Below are positions 1 through 9,069 of a DNA stretch of 33,239 bases, piece after piece. Position numbers and translations under genes: made by a program. The DNA is from an uncultured bacterium (GTDB taxonomy: Bacteria > Verrucomicrobiota > Kiritimatiellia > CAIKKV01 > CAITUY01), in contig CAITUY010000250.1 of assembly GCA_903895695.1 (NCBI GenBank), positions 1-33,239 on the forward strand. Direction: 5' to 3'. Within the stretch, counting starts at the first letter, position 1. Each line of letters starts with the position of its first letter. The notes beneath the pieces were generated by a model, which saw only the letters and a list, made by a program, of their open reading frames with translations, ran no database searches and was not told where the DNA came from.

Positions 1-130
1 AAGGCCCATTCTAACAAACACCCGCCAAATTCCAGCACACACACTCCCGGCTCGTGTCACCCCCGCGCAAAATCCCCGGCAAATCCGTGGGGATGTTGCC
101 CCGGTGTGCCGTCCGTGACTGGCCTATGGG

Positions 131-568
131 ATGCCAGTGTTCTGGGTGGGCAAGTATGACGTCGATCGGACGCAGGGGCATGGCGACCAAATATGCATGC
201 GGGTGAATGCCGGTGCCATCAAGAGTCGCTGCGACCGCCAGAAAGGGGATGAACGCCCGAATATTCTCCTGGGGTCGAGCTTTTGGTCAGGGCCTTATCT
301 GGTCCCGCGCTACCGGTTTGGCATGTGGGTCAAGGCCGATCAATTCAAGGGCAAGGTGGCGCTGATTGCCAACTGCATCGGTTCCGAAGCCGATCCAACC
401 GGGCCCCGTGCCGAGCTGCCCATCGATGGGCGATGCGACTGGACGCATGTATCTTTCGAAGCCGATTTCCCCCGGCGCTCGTCCTCATGGGTGCTTCGAA
501 TTGACCCGGTTGGCGAGGGTGTGATCTGGGTGGATGACGTCGAGGTTACGCCTTTGACAGGCATCTAA
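131..568 (+). CDS. Small beta-sandwich (carbohydrate-binding-like) protein, probably 5'-truncated
   Basis: The 145-residue product has alternating hydrophobic strands and ends in a pattern typical of the last strands of CBM4/9-like jelly-roll domains (a WTHVSF strand, then VIWVDDVEV). No signal peptide and no catalytic motif are visible. The reading frame is closed by a TGA at 116-118, just before the ATG at 131, and no Shine-Dalgarno sequence precedes that ATG. It may therefore be the surviving C-terminal part of a larger secreted protein whose upstream part is broken or lies outside the window. It ends 29 bases before the heparinase-like gene on the same strand, so a joint role in polysaccharide binding and degradation is plausible but unproven. 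The family call rests on fold-like pattern only. Confidence 0.5.
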   Translation: MPVFWVGKYDVDRTQGHGDQICMRVNAGAIKSRCDRQKGDERPNILLGSSFWSGPYLVPRYRFGMWVKADQFKGKVALIANCIGSEADPTGPRAELPIDGRCDWTHVSFEADFPRRSSSWVLRIDPVGEGVIWVDDVEVTPLTGI

Positions 569-597
569 GGCAAGCGCCCCGGTCACGAAAGGTACAG

Positions 598-3500
598 ATG
601 GCGATGATGACAAGACAGGGTACGTTGCGGGCGTTCATTATAATCGGGGCATTTCTGGCCGTCGCGGCGCTTGCCGCCCCGGAGCCGATTGTGTTGAGGG
701 AACAGTTGGGTCGGAAATACGGCCCGGAATTGGTCAGCTATCCGTTCACAGCCGGAGAAGGCGAATGCGTCGCCCATTCTGTCCAGGTGTCCGGCGCATC
801 CGGGCCGGTGGCCGTCCAGCTTTCGGATATCGAGTTCTGGCCGGGCAAGAAGGATTACCTCAGATCGGCGCGGCTGAGTTTCGTGAACAGTGCACTGCAG
901 CCGCTAAGCAATGTCACCTACAACGTCAGTGCCGGCCGCGATAAGGCGCCGGCGGTTGCCGCTGACCTGCAGATCAAGCAGGACAAGGAGCAGGTCGAGA
1001 TGACGACCGGCCTGGTGGGCGTACGGCTGCTCCTTGGCAGCCATAGACTCGCCACCCCGACGCCGATCGAGAAGATACCCTGCCCATTCACGGGGATGCG
1101 GCTCGGTCAGGGCGAGTGGGCCGGCAGCAGCCGCTACTACGGCACCACACAAGTCGCCGAATGGTCCTCGAAGCTAACCGATGCCGGTCCGGTTTTTGGA
1201 CGCGTCGTCGCGACCTATGTCTTTGCCAACAGCAACACGTTCGCCATCACCGCTACGGTCATTGCCGGCGATTCTGCCGTTCACTTTGAGACCGCGTCGA
1301 GCGCGGACCTTCCCGATGCCTGGGTCGAACTGAAGCCGGCACGCGTTCCGGGCGTCAAGCAGGCTTTCCTGCCCAAAGGCTACGGCCAGTGGGCCAAGGA
1401 AGACCGGACTGTCGCGGTCACGGCCGACGGCAAGACCTTCGCCTGGCTCGCCCCGGACAGTAGTATCGTGAACATATATCCTGAGTATCCGCCCACGATC
1501 CGGATGACGGGCACCGACAGGACCGAACTGTACCAGACCTCGCGCGACCCTGACGCCTGGGTTGACCCGGTCGCGCCGTTTACCTATGGCGGAGCCAAGA
1601 CCTGGGGCGACCCCGCGATTCGCAACGAGGGCGAAAATTGGAAACGCAAGGTGATCAAGGTCGGTTACGAATCCGACGGCAGCGTGATCGAGCGGTTCAC
1701 CCTCGCCAAGGGACGGCGCCAATGGATTATCAGCGCCGGCCCGCCCAAGGTGGGCGACCTGCTCAACCGGGTTAAGGATATGGTTTTGGACTGGCCCGAG
1801 GATACGAACCATCCTCATCCTCACCTGTTCGTGAACCGGCAGGAGATCGAAGACGGTTGGAAACGGATCGAGGCTACTCCGGCATTGAGCAACTACATGA
1901 GTAACGCCGAGGGCGCCGCCGTCGTGCTCAATCTGTTGCGCCAGCACGCCCCACGTGGGGCCTGGAGCGTAGTGCAGGCGCTGGGGAACGCGCGCTATTG
2001 GCACGAAAAACTCGGCGAGTTCGACGTGATGCGCTACGCGACTAGCGACATCGCCAACTACGATGCGTTGGTCGACAGCGGCCTCCTGACTCCGGCCGAA
2101 AGGACGGTGTACCGCGCCCAGATGGCCTATCTTGGTTATGTCATGGCCGACCCGAAATGCTGGTCGCCCGAACGCGGGTACAACTCGGGCAACCCGAATA
2201 TGAGTTGCTCGTACATCCTTTCGCTTGGCATTCTCGCCTGCGCGATTCCCGAGCATCCCATGGCCAAAGCATGGTCGGACCGCGCCACGGGTTGGATGGA
2301 TCACTGGTTGGACACGGAGGTCGCGCCCGACGGCCAATGGCTGCCTGAGGGGACGCACTACTCCGGCACGAGCCTCGACACGATGGTGGCCTATGCCGTC
2401 GCCGCGCAGCGCGCGGGTTTCCATGATTTCTCCGGCGACGCCCGGCTCAAGAAGGTCCTTCTTTACAAGGCCAAGACATTCACGCCGCCCGACCCGCTGC
2501 GCGGGAATCTGCGCGGCACCATGGTATTCGGCCGCGGCCCCGGCGGCGAGCACCTGGCCCTGTTCGGCGTGGCGGCGCGGTTCTATGCGAAGTCCGACCC
2601 CGCGCTCTCGCGTGCGCTCGAGTGGCTCTGGGCCCAGGACGGTTACAGGGTGGAAATGGGCGACAGCCGCCTGGGCGGTTTCGACGCGTTCTACGAAGAC
2701 CGCGGGCTTCCTGCGGAGCAGCCGGTCTGGGGCTCGCAACTCTTTGCCGGGCTGGACGTCATCTTCCGCTCGGGCTTTGCGACTCCCGACGAGGGTTTCG
2801 TCAACATCCTCTCCCACGTCAAGACGCAGCGCAACCTGGACGTGTGGTCGCCCGAGGTCGGCGGTATTGCCAATTGGTATGGTCATGGCAAACCGCTGAG
2901 CACCGCCTTCACGTTCGCCTCGGGCTACGCGGAGCGTCACGAGTTGTTCCGCAACGGCGTACGGCTGCCGCACAACTGGGGCCTCCCGGGAGACTCAAAG
3001 ACGCCTTTCGGTTACTTCGTTGATGTGCAGACCGGACAGGTTGCCTTCCTGCCGCAGGTTGATTACGTGCGCTCCCGCTTTACCAACACAAGCGAGGACG
3101 GCCGCGACTGGTTCCCGGAGGCGGTCAACGGCAAAGAATCAGTGCCGGCCTGGCCGAGGGTCAAGTCCGCCAAATCGGGCAAGCTGGACTGGACCCGTCA
3201 GGTGTTGTACCTGAAAGACGTTGACCCGGCCGGACCGACCTGGTTGCTCCTGCGCGACACGACGGCGGGAGGCGAGCCAACCGTATGGCAGTTCTGGACG
3301 CTTTCCGAGAAAGTCGGTACGCCTGAGCAGGCACGCGATGCCGGCGCCTTCCTGGCCGAAAAGCCCGGCCATGCTGTCCGCCCCGCCAGCGAATTGCCCA
3401 TGGGCAGCCGGTACACCGCCCTGGGCCAGTTTGGCGTGGATGTGGAATACTTCATCGCCAGTCCCGCCGACACGCCGCGGCACACCCTGCGCTTCGGCGC

Positions 3501-4044
3501 GATGACCGACCAGCGCCCGCCGGTGCCGGAGTTCCAGGATCTCATGCACCTGCAACTGCCGGGCGACGGCGCGTACTACGTCGCGCTGTTCCCGCGGCCC
3601 CGTGACCAGGAACCGCCGAGTTTCACGACGCTTGCCGATGGAAAGATCATCAAGGTTGCAGGTAAAGCCGGGGACGACTTCGCCTTCCTGTCTACCGACG
3701 AAGCCACTGCGGCGGCTGAAGGTGTCTCCTTCCGCGGAACGGCCGGGGCTGTCCAACAGCGCAACGGCGGAACCGTGTTGTCGTTGGCAGCGGCCGGCGA
3801 AGTCCGATGGTCCACCCATGCGCTGGCCGCGCCAGGGCCGGCATCGTTGCAGGTCAGCCCGCATCGGCTCAGCGTCTGGCTCGCCGCGGCCGGTCCCGGC
3901 GGTCAACTCACGGTCACCGCGCCCGGTTCATGGGCGCTCAAGAATCCGCCCGCCGGCGTGACGCTGGAAAAGGACGCCGCTGCTTGGCGCCTGACGGTTC
4001 CGTCGGGCCTGACGCAAGTGGTTCTCGAGAAGATAACACCTTAG
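598..4044 (+). CDS. Secreted heparinase II/III-like polysaccharide lyase
   Basis: The 1148-residue protein starts at an ATG preceded by GAAAGG. Residues 1-27 form a signal peptide (basic start, hydrophobic core, Ala-rich end), so export is expected. An N-terminal beta-rich part is followed by a helical region (about 380-700) resembling the (alpha/alpha) toroid of heparinase II/III and alginate lyases. It includes a PEGTHYSGTSLD segment near residue 585, which resembles the family's active-site Tyr/His region. From about 700 to 1000 there is a beta-sandwich like the heparinase II/III C-terminal domain, with GYAERHELFRNG near 780 and several Trp-rich strands. The family cleaves uronic-acid glycans by beta-elimination. 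The substrate cannot be read from sequence. It is larger than typical members (600-800 residues), with extra beta domains at both ends. It converges with the receiver gene 45 bases downstream. Confidence 0.8.
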   Translation: MAMMTRQGTLRAFIIIGAFLAVAALAAPEPIVLREQLGRKYGPELVSYPFTAGEGECVAHSVQVSGASGPVAVQLSDIEFWPGKKDYLRSARLSFVNSALQPLSNVTYNVSAGRDKAPAVAADLQIKQDKEQVEMTTGLVGVRLLLGSHRLATPTPIEKIPCPFTGMRLGQGEWAGSSRYYGTTQVAEWSSKLTDAGPVFGRVVATYVFANSNTFAITATVIAGDSAVHFETASSADLPDAWVELKPARVPGVKQAFLPKGYGQWAKEDRTVAVTADGKTFAWLAPDSSIVNIYPEYPPTIRMTGTDRTELYQTSRDPDAWVDPVAPFTYGGAKTWGDPAIRNEGENWKRKVIKVGYESDGSVIERFTLAKGRRQWIISAGPPKVGDLLNRVKDMVLDWPEDTNHPHPHLFVNRQEIEDGWKRIEATPALSNYMSNAEGAAVVLNLLRQHAPRGAWSVVQALGNARYWHEKLGEFDVMRYATSDIANYDALVDSGLLTPAERTVYRAQMAYLGYVMADPKCWSPERGYNSGNPNMSCSYILSLGILACAIPEHPMAKAWSDRATGWMDHWLDTEVAPDGQWLPEGTHYSGTSLDTMVAYAVAAQRAGFHDFSGDARLKKVLLYKAKTFTPPDPLRGNLRGTMVFGRGPGGEHLALFGVAARFYAKSDPALSRALEWLWAQDGYRVEMGDSRLGGFDAFYEDRGLPAEQPVWGSQLFAGLDVIFRSGFATPDEGFVNILSHVKTQRNLDVWSPEVGGIANWYGHGKPLSTAFTFASGYAERHELFRNGVRLPHNWGLPGDSKTPFGYFVDVQTGQVAFLPQVDYVRSRFTNTSEDGRDWFPEAVNGKESVPAWPRVKSAKSGKLDWTRQVLYLKDVDPAGPTWLLLRDTTAGGEPTVWQFWTLSEKVGTPEQARDAGAFLAEKPGHAVRPASELPMGSRYTALGQFGVDVEYFIASPADTPRHTLRFGAMTDQRPPVPEFQDLMHLQLPGDGAYYVALFPRPRDQEPPSFTTLADGKIIKVAGKAGDDFAFLSTDEATAAAEGVSFRGTAGAVQQRNGGTVLSLAAAGEVRWSTHALAAPGPASLQVSPHRLSVWLAAAGPGGQLTVTAPGSWALKNPPAGVTLEKDAAAWRLTVPSGLTQVVLEKITP

Positions 4045-4089
4045 CGGTACACTGGAACGCGCCACTAAGCAACTTTGAACCAAGCGTCC

Positions 4090-5055
4090 TCAGCGTGAGA
4101 TACGCCCCACACAGGCGGGCGGCAGCTCGTTAACTTCCAGCCAGAAGCGCTTCATCTCGCGAAGCGCGGCCACGTAAAAGCTTGGGTCCAGGTCTTTAAC
4201 TACATAACCGTTGGCGCCCAGCGCGTAGGCGCGGGCAATGTCGCCCTGATCGGGCGAGCCGGTGAGCACAACAACCGGCACCACGCGCAGAGCCGGGGCG
4301 CCCTTGAGATCCTCCAGTACTTCGAAACCATCAACTTGCGGCATCTTCAGGTCGAGCAGGATCAAGGTCGGGTTCAGCATGGGGTGGACGGCAAACCGTC
4401 CGCGACGGTGCAGGAATTCAAGCGCCTCCTGCCCATGCCGGACGGTCAGGACTTGCTCCGCGGGCATCTGCAGAGTCTGAAGCACGACCTGCGCGTCATA
4501 CGGATCGTCCTCGGCCAGTAGCAAGCGAAAGGCCGGATTCTTGTGCACATTCCCCCTGGGTGAGACGGCGTTCAGGGGCGGCGTAGTCGTGATCTCCTGT
4601 TCACGCCGGACCCACCCGTGGCAGGGCGGCGCCACTTGATTGACGAGCAGCCAGTAGCGCTGCAGTTGACCGAGGGCCGCAATATAATCGACAAAGGCCA
4701 TCGACTTCGCCACGTAGGCATTGGCGCCGAGCTGGTAGGCGCGCGTCAGGTCGGCCGGCTGACACGAGGAGGTTAGCATGACGGCAGGAATGGCTTTCAG
4801 TGTTGGGTCGGTCTTTATTTGGGCCAGCACGCCGAAGCCGTCGACGCGCGGCATCTTCAGATCGAGTAGAATCAGGGACGGTTGCACCGGCGGCCAGTCG
4901 ACGTAATGTCCACGCCGGTACAGGTAGTCGAGTGCTTCCTTTCCGTCCGGGACCACGAGCGTCGCGGCGTCGGTGGCCTTCGCCAGCACCTGGAGCGTGA
5001 GTCGTGCATCGAACTCGTCATCCTCCGCAAGCAGGATCCGTACTTCGTATGGCAT
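4090..5055 (-). CDS. Tandem double receiver-domain response regulator without output domain
   Basis: The start is set at the ATG at 5055, which is preceded by AAGGAGA at good spacing. A longer reading to 5079 lacks such a site. The 321-residue product is two CheY-like receiver domains in tandem. The first has acidic pocket E11-D12-D13, phosphoacceptor D65 in LLDLKMP, T95 and K117. The second has D183-D184, D235 in an identical LLDLKMP, T265 and K287. Both carry the RRG stretch before the phosphoacceptor strand that is typical of the Rcp1-like single-receiver group. All catalytic residues are present in both domains, and no DNA-binding or enzymatic domain follows. No histidine kinase is nearby, so the partner is unknown. 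The strong resemblance of the two halves suggests internal duplication. Confidence 0.88.
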   Translation of the reverse strand: MPYEVRILLAEDDEFDARLTLQVLAKATDAATLVVPDGKEALDYLYRRGHYVDWPPVQPSLILLDLKMPRVDGFGVLAQIKTDPTLKAIPAVMLTSSCQPADLTRAYQLGANAYVAKSMAFVDYIAALGQLQRYWLLVNQVAPPCHGWVRREQEITTTPPLNAVSPRGNVHKNPAFRLLLAEDDPYDAQVVLQTLQMPAEQVLTVRHGQEALEFLHRRGRFAVHPMLNPTLILLDLKMPQVDGFEVLEDLKGAPALRVVPVVVLTGSPDQGDIARAYALGANGYVVKDLDPSFYVAALREMKRFWLEVNELPPACVGRISR

Positions 5056-5334
5056 GGTCAGTCTCCTTACCCCTGCCACTGTCCGATAACCCAGGCGATC
5101 AGGCCGATCGGAAGCAGGTGGAAAATTTCTGACGCTAGTTCTGTGCCGGTGGCATAGTCCAGTGCTCCCAATGCCAAGGGGCTTATGGCGACCCGGTGCC
5201 TCTTTGATCCAAGGCGCAGGCTTTTAGTCCAATGTAGGGCGGACTATCCGTGCCGGCCATCCGTGAATCACTGAGTACCGCAATCGCAATACCTTACCGT
5301 GGTGCGCATCGCCACAGGGGTGTTGAGACGTCCG
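5056..5334. other. Intergenic region with a short inverted repeat
   Basis: No convincing gene is visible in this stretch upstream of the double-receiver gene. It contains an inverted repeat TAGTCC (5225-5230) and GGACTA (5241-5246), separated by 10 bases, about 170 bases upstream of the receiver gene start. This could be a regulator site, but the arms are short and chance is not excluded. Confidence 0.3.
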
Positions 5335-5613
5335 TCAATTCGCCCGTCGGGAAGTCGGGCCAGGGCTCACGGGAAGGCTGGCCTCCACGGTAGAAAGCAG
5401 TTCGCCCGTCCAACCGCACCGGGGACACGAGTGACGGTTCGACCCTGCGGCTTTGTCCCTCTCCGTCAGCATCAGGCCGCATTTGCATTTGCCCCTGAAT
5501 CCCGCCTGTGAAAGGGTCCTCGTCAAAGCCAAGGCGTACTGCGCCGCATTGTCTTTCTTTTCATTGTCACGCCGCTCGGTCATCTTCTGGGCTGTCGTAA
5601 GTTTCTCGGTCAT
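5335..5613 (-). CDS. Small zinc-ribbon-like protein, hypothetical
   Basis: A short reading frame of about 92 residues from the ATG at 5613, or 98 from an in-frame TTG at 5631. Its middle has a C-x-C and then C-x-x-C arrangement (CKCG and CPRCGW), with basic residues between them, resembling a small zinc ribbon. The N-terminal part is charged and predicted helical. No clear Shine-Dalgarno sequence precedes either start, and no family is recognised. It lies between the receiver gene and cysNC on the same strand, with no evident functional link. The cysteine spacing is the main reason to consider it real. Confidence 0.4.
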   Translation of the reverse strand: MTEKLTTAQKMTERRDNEKKDNAAQYALALTRTLSQAGFRGKCKCGLMLTERDKAAGSNRHSCPRCGWTGELLSTVEASLPVSPGPTSRRAN

Positions 5614-5721
5614 CCGCAGAGTGTCGCACAAACAGGCCCTATAACCGAGCCCAATCGACAGCCCGGTCGGACGGTCCCTGTGTTGTCCCTGTCGTCAACA
5701 GGATAACTGCGATCTTCCTCA

Positions 5722-7647
5722 TCATGAGGCAGGATGGCTTGGCGAGAGAAAACCTCGCCGCGTCAGTTCCACCATGAGGCGATCCACGACGTCGTCGACG
5801 GACAGTGTGGCGGTCGGCAGTACAAGGTCCGGCTTTTCGGGCGACTCGTAGGGGGCCGAAACTCCCGTGAAACTCTCTATCGTCCCGGCCCTGGCCTTGG
5901 CGTAGTGCCCTTTGGGGTCGCGCTTCTCGCAGACAGCCAGCGACGCATCGACGAACACTTCCAGAAAGGCGTCCGGGCCGATGATCTGCCGGGCTTGATC
6001 GCGGTCGGCGCGGTAGGGTGAGATGAACGCGGTGATCACGATCAGGCCGGAATCATTGAACAGGCGCGCGACCTCGGCCACCCGGCGGATGTTCTCGGCG
6101 CGGTCGTCGGGGGAAAATCCGAGATCGCGATTGAGTCCCTGCCGGAGGTTGTCGCCATCCAGGACGCAACAGGCATGCCCGGCGGCCAGCAGGCGAACCT
6201 CCAGGTTCCGGGCAATCGTGGACTTGCCGGAACCGCTCAACCCGGTAAGCCAGAGCGTGGCCGGTCGTTGCCGGAGGATCGCGGCGCGTGATTGCGGGCT
6301 CACGAGGCTGGCGTCGGTCGTGATGTTCCGACTCATCGGCGCGGCGGCATGGACCGCGGCCGTGCGGCGGCCGGTACGCTCGATGATCATGCCGGCACCC
6401 ACCGTGCGGTTGCTCGCCGGGTCGATGACGATGAAACTGCCGGTGGCACGATTGCGCGCGTACTCGTCGCACATGATGGGGCGGAACAGTTCGAGGGTCA
6501 CCCGTCCGACCTCGTTAAGCTCCAGGCAGTCGGTTTTCTCCCGATGGAGTTCGTTCGGGTCTACGCGGTAGACCAACTCCGCGAAGGTGCCGCGCACGGT
6601 CTGGGTAAGATGCTTGATCCAATACGGCTTGCCGAGTTCGAAGGGCGTCTCGTCCATCCACACCAGCATGGCTTCGACCTCGCGCTCCACGTGCGGCTGG
6701 TTGCGCGGGTGGACCAGAACATCGCCGCGGCTGACGTCCAACTCGCCTTCCAGGCACACAGTGACCGACTGGGGCGGGAACGCGTAGGCCAGCGGACCGT
6801 CGAAGGTCACGATCGACTTGACCCGGGTGGTCTTGCCGGAGGGCAGGGCCATGATCTCATCGCCGACGCGGAGAACGCCGGAGGCCACTGTCCCGCAGTA
6901 ACCGCGGAAGTCCAGGTTCGGCCGGTTTACGTACTGCACGGGAAAACGCAGGTCGATCAGGTTGCGGTCGCCTGCGATGTGGACCGTCTCGAGGTGGGTG
7001 ATCAGGGATACCCCCTTGTACCAGGGCATATGCGAACTCGGGTGCACCACGTTGTCCCCGCGCAATGCGCTGATCGGGATGAAGGCCAGGTCCCGGAAGC
7101 CCAGCTTGGCGGCGAAGTTGGCGTATTCCTCGCGGATGCGTTCGTAGGTGGCTTCGGAATAGTCCACGAGATCCATCTTGTTGATCGCCACCAGGATGTG
7201 CGGGATGCCCAGGAGCGAGGCGATGAAGCCATGCCGTTTGGACTGCGTCAGCACGCCGTTGCGCGCGTCGATCAGGATGATGGCCAGGTTTGCCGTGGAG
7301 GCGCCGGTCGCCATATTGCGGGTGTACTGGACGTGTCCCGGGGTGTCGGCGATGATGAACCGTCGCCGCGGAGTGGAAAAGTAGCGGTAGGCCACGTCGA
7401 TCGTGATGCCTTGTTCGCGTTCCGACTTGAGTCCGTCCGTCAGCAGGGCGAGGTCGACCTCCTCGCGATTCAGTTTGCGGGAGTCCTTCTGGATCGCGGC
7501 GAGCTGGTCGTCATAGATGGCCTTGCTGTCGTGCAGCAGGCGTCCAATCAGCGTGGACTTGCCGTCATCGACGCTGCCCGCGGTCGTGAACCGCAGGAGG
7601 TCGGCGTCACGGTTCTCCTGGAGCAGGGATTCCAATGTAGTCGCCAT
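5722..7647 (-). CDS. cysNC: Sulfate adenylyltransferase GTPase subunit fused to APS kinase (CysN-CysC)
   Basis: A 641-residue bifunctional protein. Residues 1 to about 430 are CysN, an EF-Tu-like GTPase with P-loop GSVDDGKS (24-31), the DTPGH switch, NKMD and SALRGDN. From about 438 to the end it is APS kinase, with Walker A GLSGSGKST (469-477), DGDNLRQGLNRDLGFS and FISPYRADRD containing the Ser expected near residue 543. CysN couples GTP hydrolysis to APS formation by CysD. CysC then phosphorylates APS to PAPS. The start at 7647 is decided by AAAGGAGGGG upstream and a one-base TAATG overlap with the cysD stop. The same frame continues open upstream inside cysD, but that part is an antisense-like shadow. 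No PAPS reductase gene lies in the window, so a nearby use for PAPS is the sulfotransferase at 10105. Confidence 0.97.
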   Translation of the reverse strand: MATTLESLLQENRDADLLRFTTAGSVDDGKSTLIGRLLHDSKAIYDDQLAAIQKDSRKLNREEVDLALLTDGLKSEREQGITIDVAYRYFSTPRRRFIIADTPGHVQYTRNMATGASTANLAIILIDARNGVLTQSKRHGFIASLLGIPHILVAINKMDLVDYSEATYERIREEYANFAAKLGFRDLAFIPISALRGDNVVHPSSHMPWYKGVSLITHLETVHIAGDRNLIDLRFPVQYVNRPNLDFRGYCGTVASGVLRVGDEIMALPSGKTTRVKSIVTFDGPLAYAFPPQSVTVCLEGELDVSRGDVLVHPRNQPHVEREVEAMLVWMDETPFELGKPYWIKHLTQTVRGTFAELVYRVDPNELHREKTDCLELNEVGRVTLELFRPIMCDEYARNRATGSFIVIDPASNRTVGAGMIIERTGRRTAAVHAAAPMSRNITTDASLVSPQSRAAILRQRPATLWLTGLSGSGKSTIARNLEVRLLAAGHACCVLDGDNLRQGLNRDLGFSPDDRAENIRRVAEVARLFNDSGLIVITAFISPYRADRDQARQIIGPDAFLEVFVDASLAVCEKRDPKGHYAKARAGTIESFTGVSAPYESPEKPDLVLPTATLSVDDVVDRLMVELTRRGFLSPSHPAS

Positions 7648-8552
7648 TAGAAATACCCCTCCTTTTTCTTCTCTTCCATCGAGCTGTCGCGGTCGTGGTC
7701 GATAAGGCGCGTGATCCGTTCCGAGTTCCGCTCCGTCATCATTTCCTGGATGATCTCGGTGACGGTCGTGGCTGCGGAGCGGATCGCGCCCGTACACGGG
7801 TAGCAGCCGAGCGTCCGGAAGCGGCACATCACCGATTGCGGCGTCTGGCCCGCGGGCGGGCGGGTGTGCTCGCCGATGGGGATGAGGCGCCCCTCGTGCA
7901 CGATCACGTCCCGCTGTTTGGCGAAGTACATTGGGACGACCTGTATATGCTCCATGCGAATGTAGTGCCAGATGTCGAGTTCGGTCCAGTTGGACAGGGG
8001 AAAGACGCGGATGGACTCCCCCTTGTTGATGCAGCCGTTGTAGAGGCTCCAAAGCTCGGGTCGCTGGTTCTTGGGGTCCCACTGCCCCCGGGCGTCGCGG
8101 AAGGAGTAGATGCGCTCCTTGGCCCGGGATTTCTCCTCGTCCCGTCGCGCGCCCCCGAAGGCGGCGTCCCAGCGACCGGCGCGCAGCGCGTTCAGCAGGG
8201 CCTGGGTCTTCAGCGCCGCGCAGCACTTGAATGTGCCCCAGTCCCACGGGTTGGCCCCGGCCGAAATGGCCTCATCGTGACGGTCGACGACGAGGTCCGC
8301 GCCGATCTCGTGGCAGAAGCGGTCGCGGAAGGCATACATCTCGGGGAACTTCATGCCCGTGTCGACATGCAGCAGGGGAAACGGAATCTTGCCGGGGTGG
8401 AACGCCTTTTGCGCCAGGCGGACCATGACGGATGAGTCCTTGCCGACCGAGTACAGCATGACGGGGCGCTCGAACTCCGCGACCACCTCCCGAAGGATGT
8501 GGATGCTCTCAGCCTCGAGCGTCTGCAGATTGGTAATGCGAAACTGTTCCAT
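7647..8552 (-). CDS. cysD: Sulfate adenylyltransferase subunit 2 (CysD)
   Basis: 301 residues from the ATG at 8552, matching the usual CysD length. The frame is open further upstream (to 8624), but that extension has no family similarity. The PP-loop ATP-pyrophosphatase motif SVGKDSSV is present, followed by typical CysD blocks: HVDTGMKFPEM, GGARRDEEKSRAKERI, the NWTELDIWHYI region and RFRTLGCYPCTGA. Together with CysN it makes adenosine 5'-phosphosulfate from ATP and sulfate in the cytoplasm. It overlaps cysNC by one base, implying translational coupling. A 166-base gap containing an inverted repeat separates it from the upstream rhaM-like gene, so cysD-cysNC could have its own promoter as well as read-through from the larger operon. 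Confidence 0.97.
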   Translation of the reverse strand: MEQFRITNLQTLEAESIHILREVVAEFERPVMLYSVGKDSSVMVRLAQKAFHPGKIPFPLLHVDTGMKFPEMYAFRDRFCHEIGADLVVDRHDEAISAGANPWDWGTFKCCAALKTQALLNALRAGRWDAAFGGARRDEEKSRAKERIYSFRDARGQWDPKNQRPELWSLYNGCINKGESIRVFPLSNWTELDIWHYIRMEHIQVVPMYFAKQRDVIVHEGRLIPIGEHTRPPAGQTPQSVMCRFRTLGCYPCTGAIRSAATTVTEIIQEMMTERNSERITRLIDHDRDSSMEEKKKEGYF

Positions 8553-8593
8553 GCCGTGTCTTGAATCTGATGGTTCGGACTCTACTCTCGCGA

Positions 8594-8692
8594 CAGATCT
8601 CTCGCTAAGCCGCCAAGAACGCAAAGGATAAGGCCTGCTTTCTCACTTGGTAATTCGCTTGGCGAGCTTTTGCGTCTTGGCGAGAGAGCTCT
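8594..8692. repeat. Imperfect inverted repeat (REP-like) between rhaM and cysD
   Basis: The left arm near 8599-8626 reads CTCTCGC, six extra bases, then GCCAAGAACGCAAA. The right arm near 8667-8688 is the imperfect reverse complement (TTTTGCGTCTTGGCGAGAGAG). The arms are separated by about 40 bases, and part of the right arm (CTTGGCGAGC, 8659-8668) is itself partly repeated. Dispersed intergenic repeats built on similar 'cgccaagaacgcaaag' words occur in many environmental bacterial genomes. It could fold in the transcript between rhaM and cysD and affect mRNA processing. Confidence 0.55.
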
Positions 8693-8718
8693 ATTCCGGC
8701 CTCATCCTGTCAATCCGG

Positions 8719-9048
8719 CTATTTCTTCGCGGCATTCTTGTCGATATGGAACACTTCTCGCAGCTCAACCGACTTTGGGCTGTTGTCCGGGTTGGACGGC
8801 ATGACGTCCGCCATGTGCGCCCACCATTTCCCGCAGATGGGCGTCTGTGCGATGGCGTTCCAGCGCGCCTCGTCCTCGATCTCCACGTAACCGAAGAGCT
8901 GGCGCGTTTCGGGATGGATGAAGATGGAGTAGCTGATGACGCCGTGGTCCTTCAGCGTCTTCTCAAGTTCCGCCCAGATGGGACTGTGCCGCCGCTGGTA
9001 TTCCTGTTCGCACCCGGCGTTGACTGACATCACGAACGCTTTGCGCAT
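8719..9048 (-). CDS. rhaM: L-rhamnose mutarotase
   Basis: 109 residues, close to the E. coli RhaM length of 104 and clearly similar to it throughout (RKAFVM start, EEYQRRH-like helix, WW pair, ADVMPSNPDNSP block and EVFHID end). Residues matching the known active site are present: Y17, H21, Y40, W75 and W76. The family interconverts alpha and beta anomers of L-rhamnose and related 6-deoxy sugars. The start at 9048 has GGAG a few bases upstream. It follows the Gfo/Idh gene by 21 bases, so both are probably on one transcript. No rhamnose isomerase, kinase or aldolase is in the window, so the exact sugar and the downstream route are open. Confidence 0.93.
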   Translation of the reverse strand: MRKAFVMSVNAGCEQEYQRRHSPIWAELEKTLKDHGVISYSIFIHPETRQLFGYVEIEDEARWNAIAQTPICGKWWAHMADVMPSNPDNSPKSVELREVFHIDKNAAKK

Positions 9049-9069
9049 GGACTCCGACCTTTCTTCGCT

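Noticed and set aside
1174..2973. 599-residue minus-strand open frame across the lyase gene
   Set aside because: Antisense of a well-supported coding gene in GC-rich DNA; low-complexity composition and no family motif.
6292..7650. 452-residue plus-strand open frame across cysNC
   Set aside because: Shadow of the unmistakable CysN-CysC gene on the other strand.
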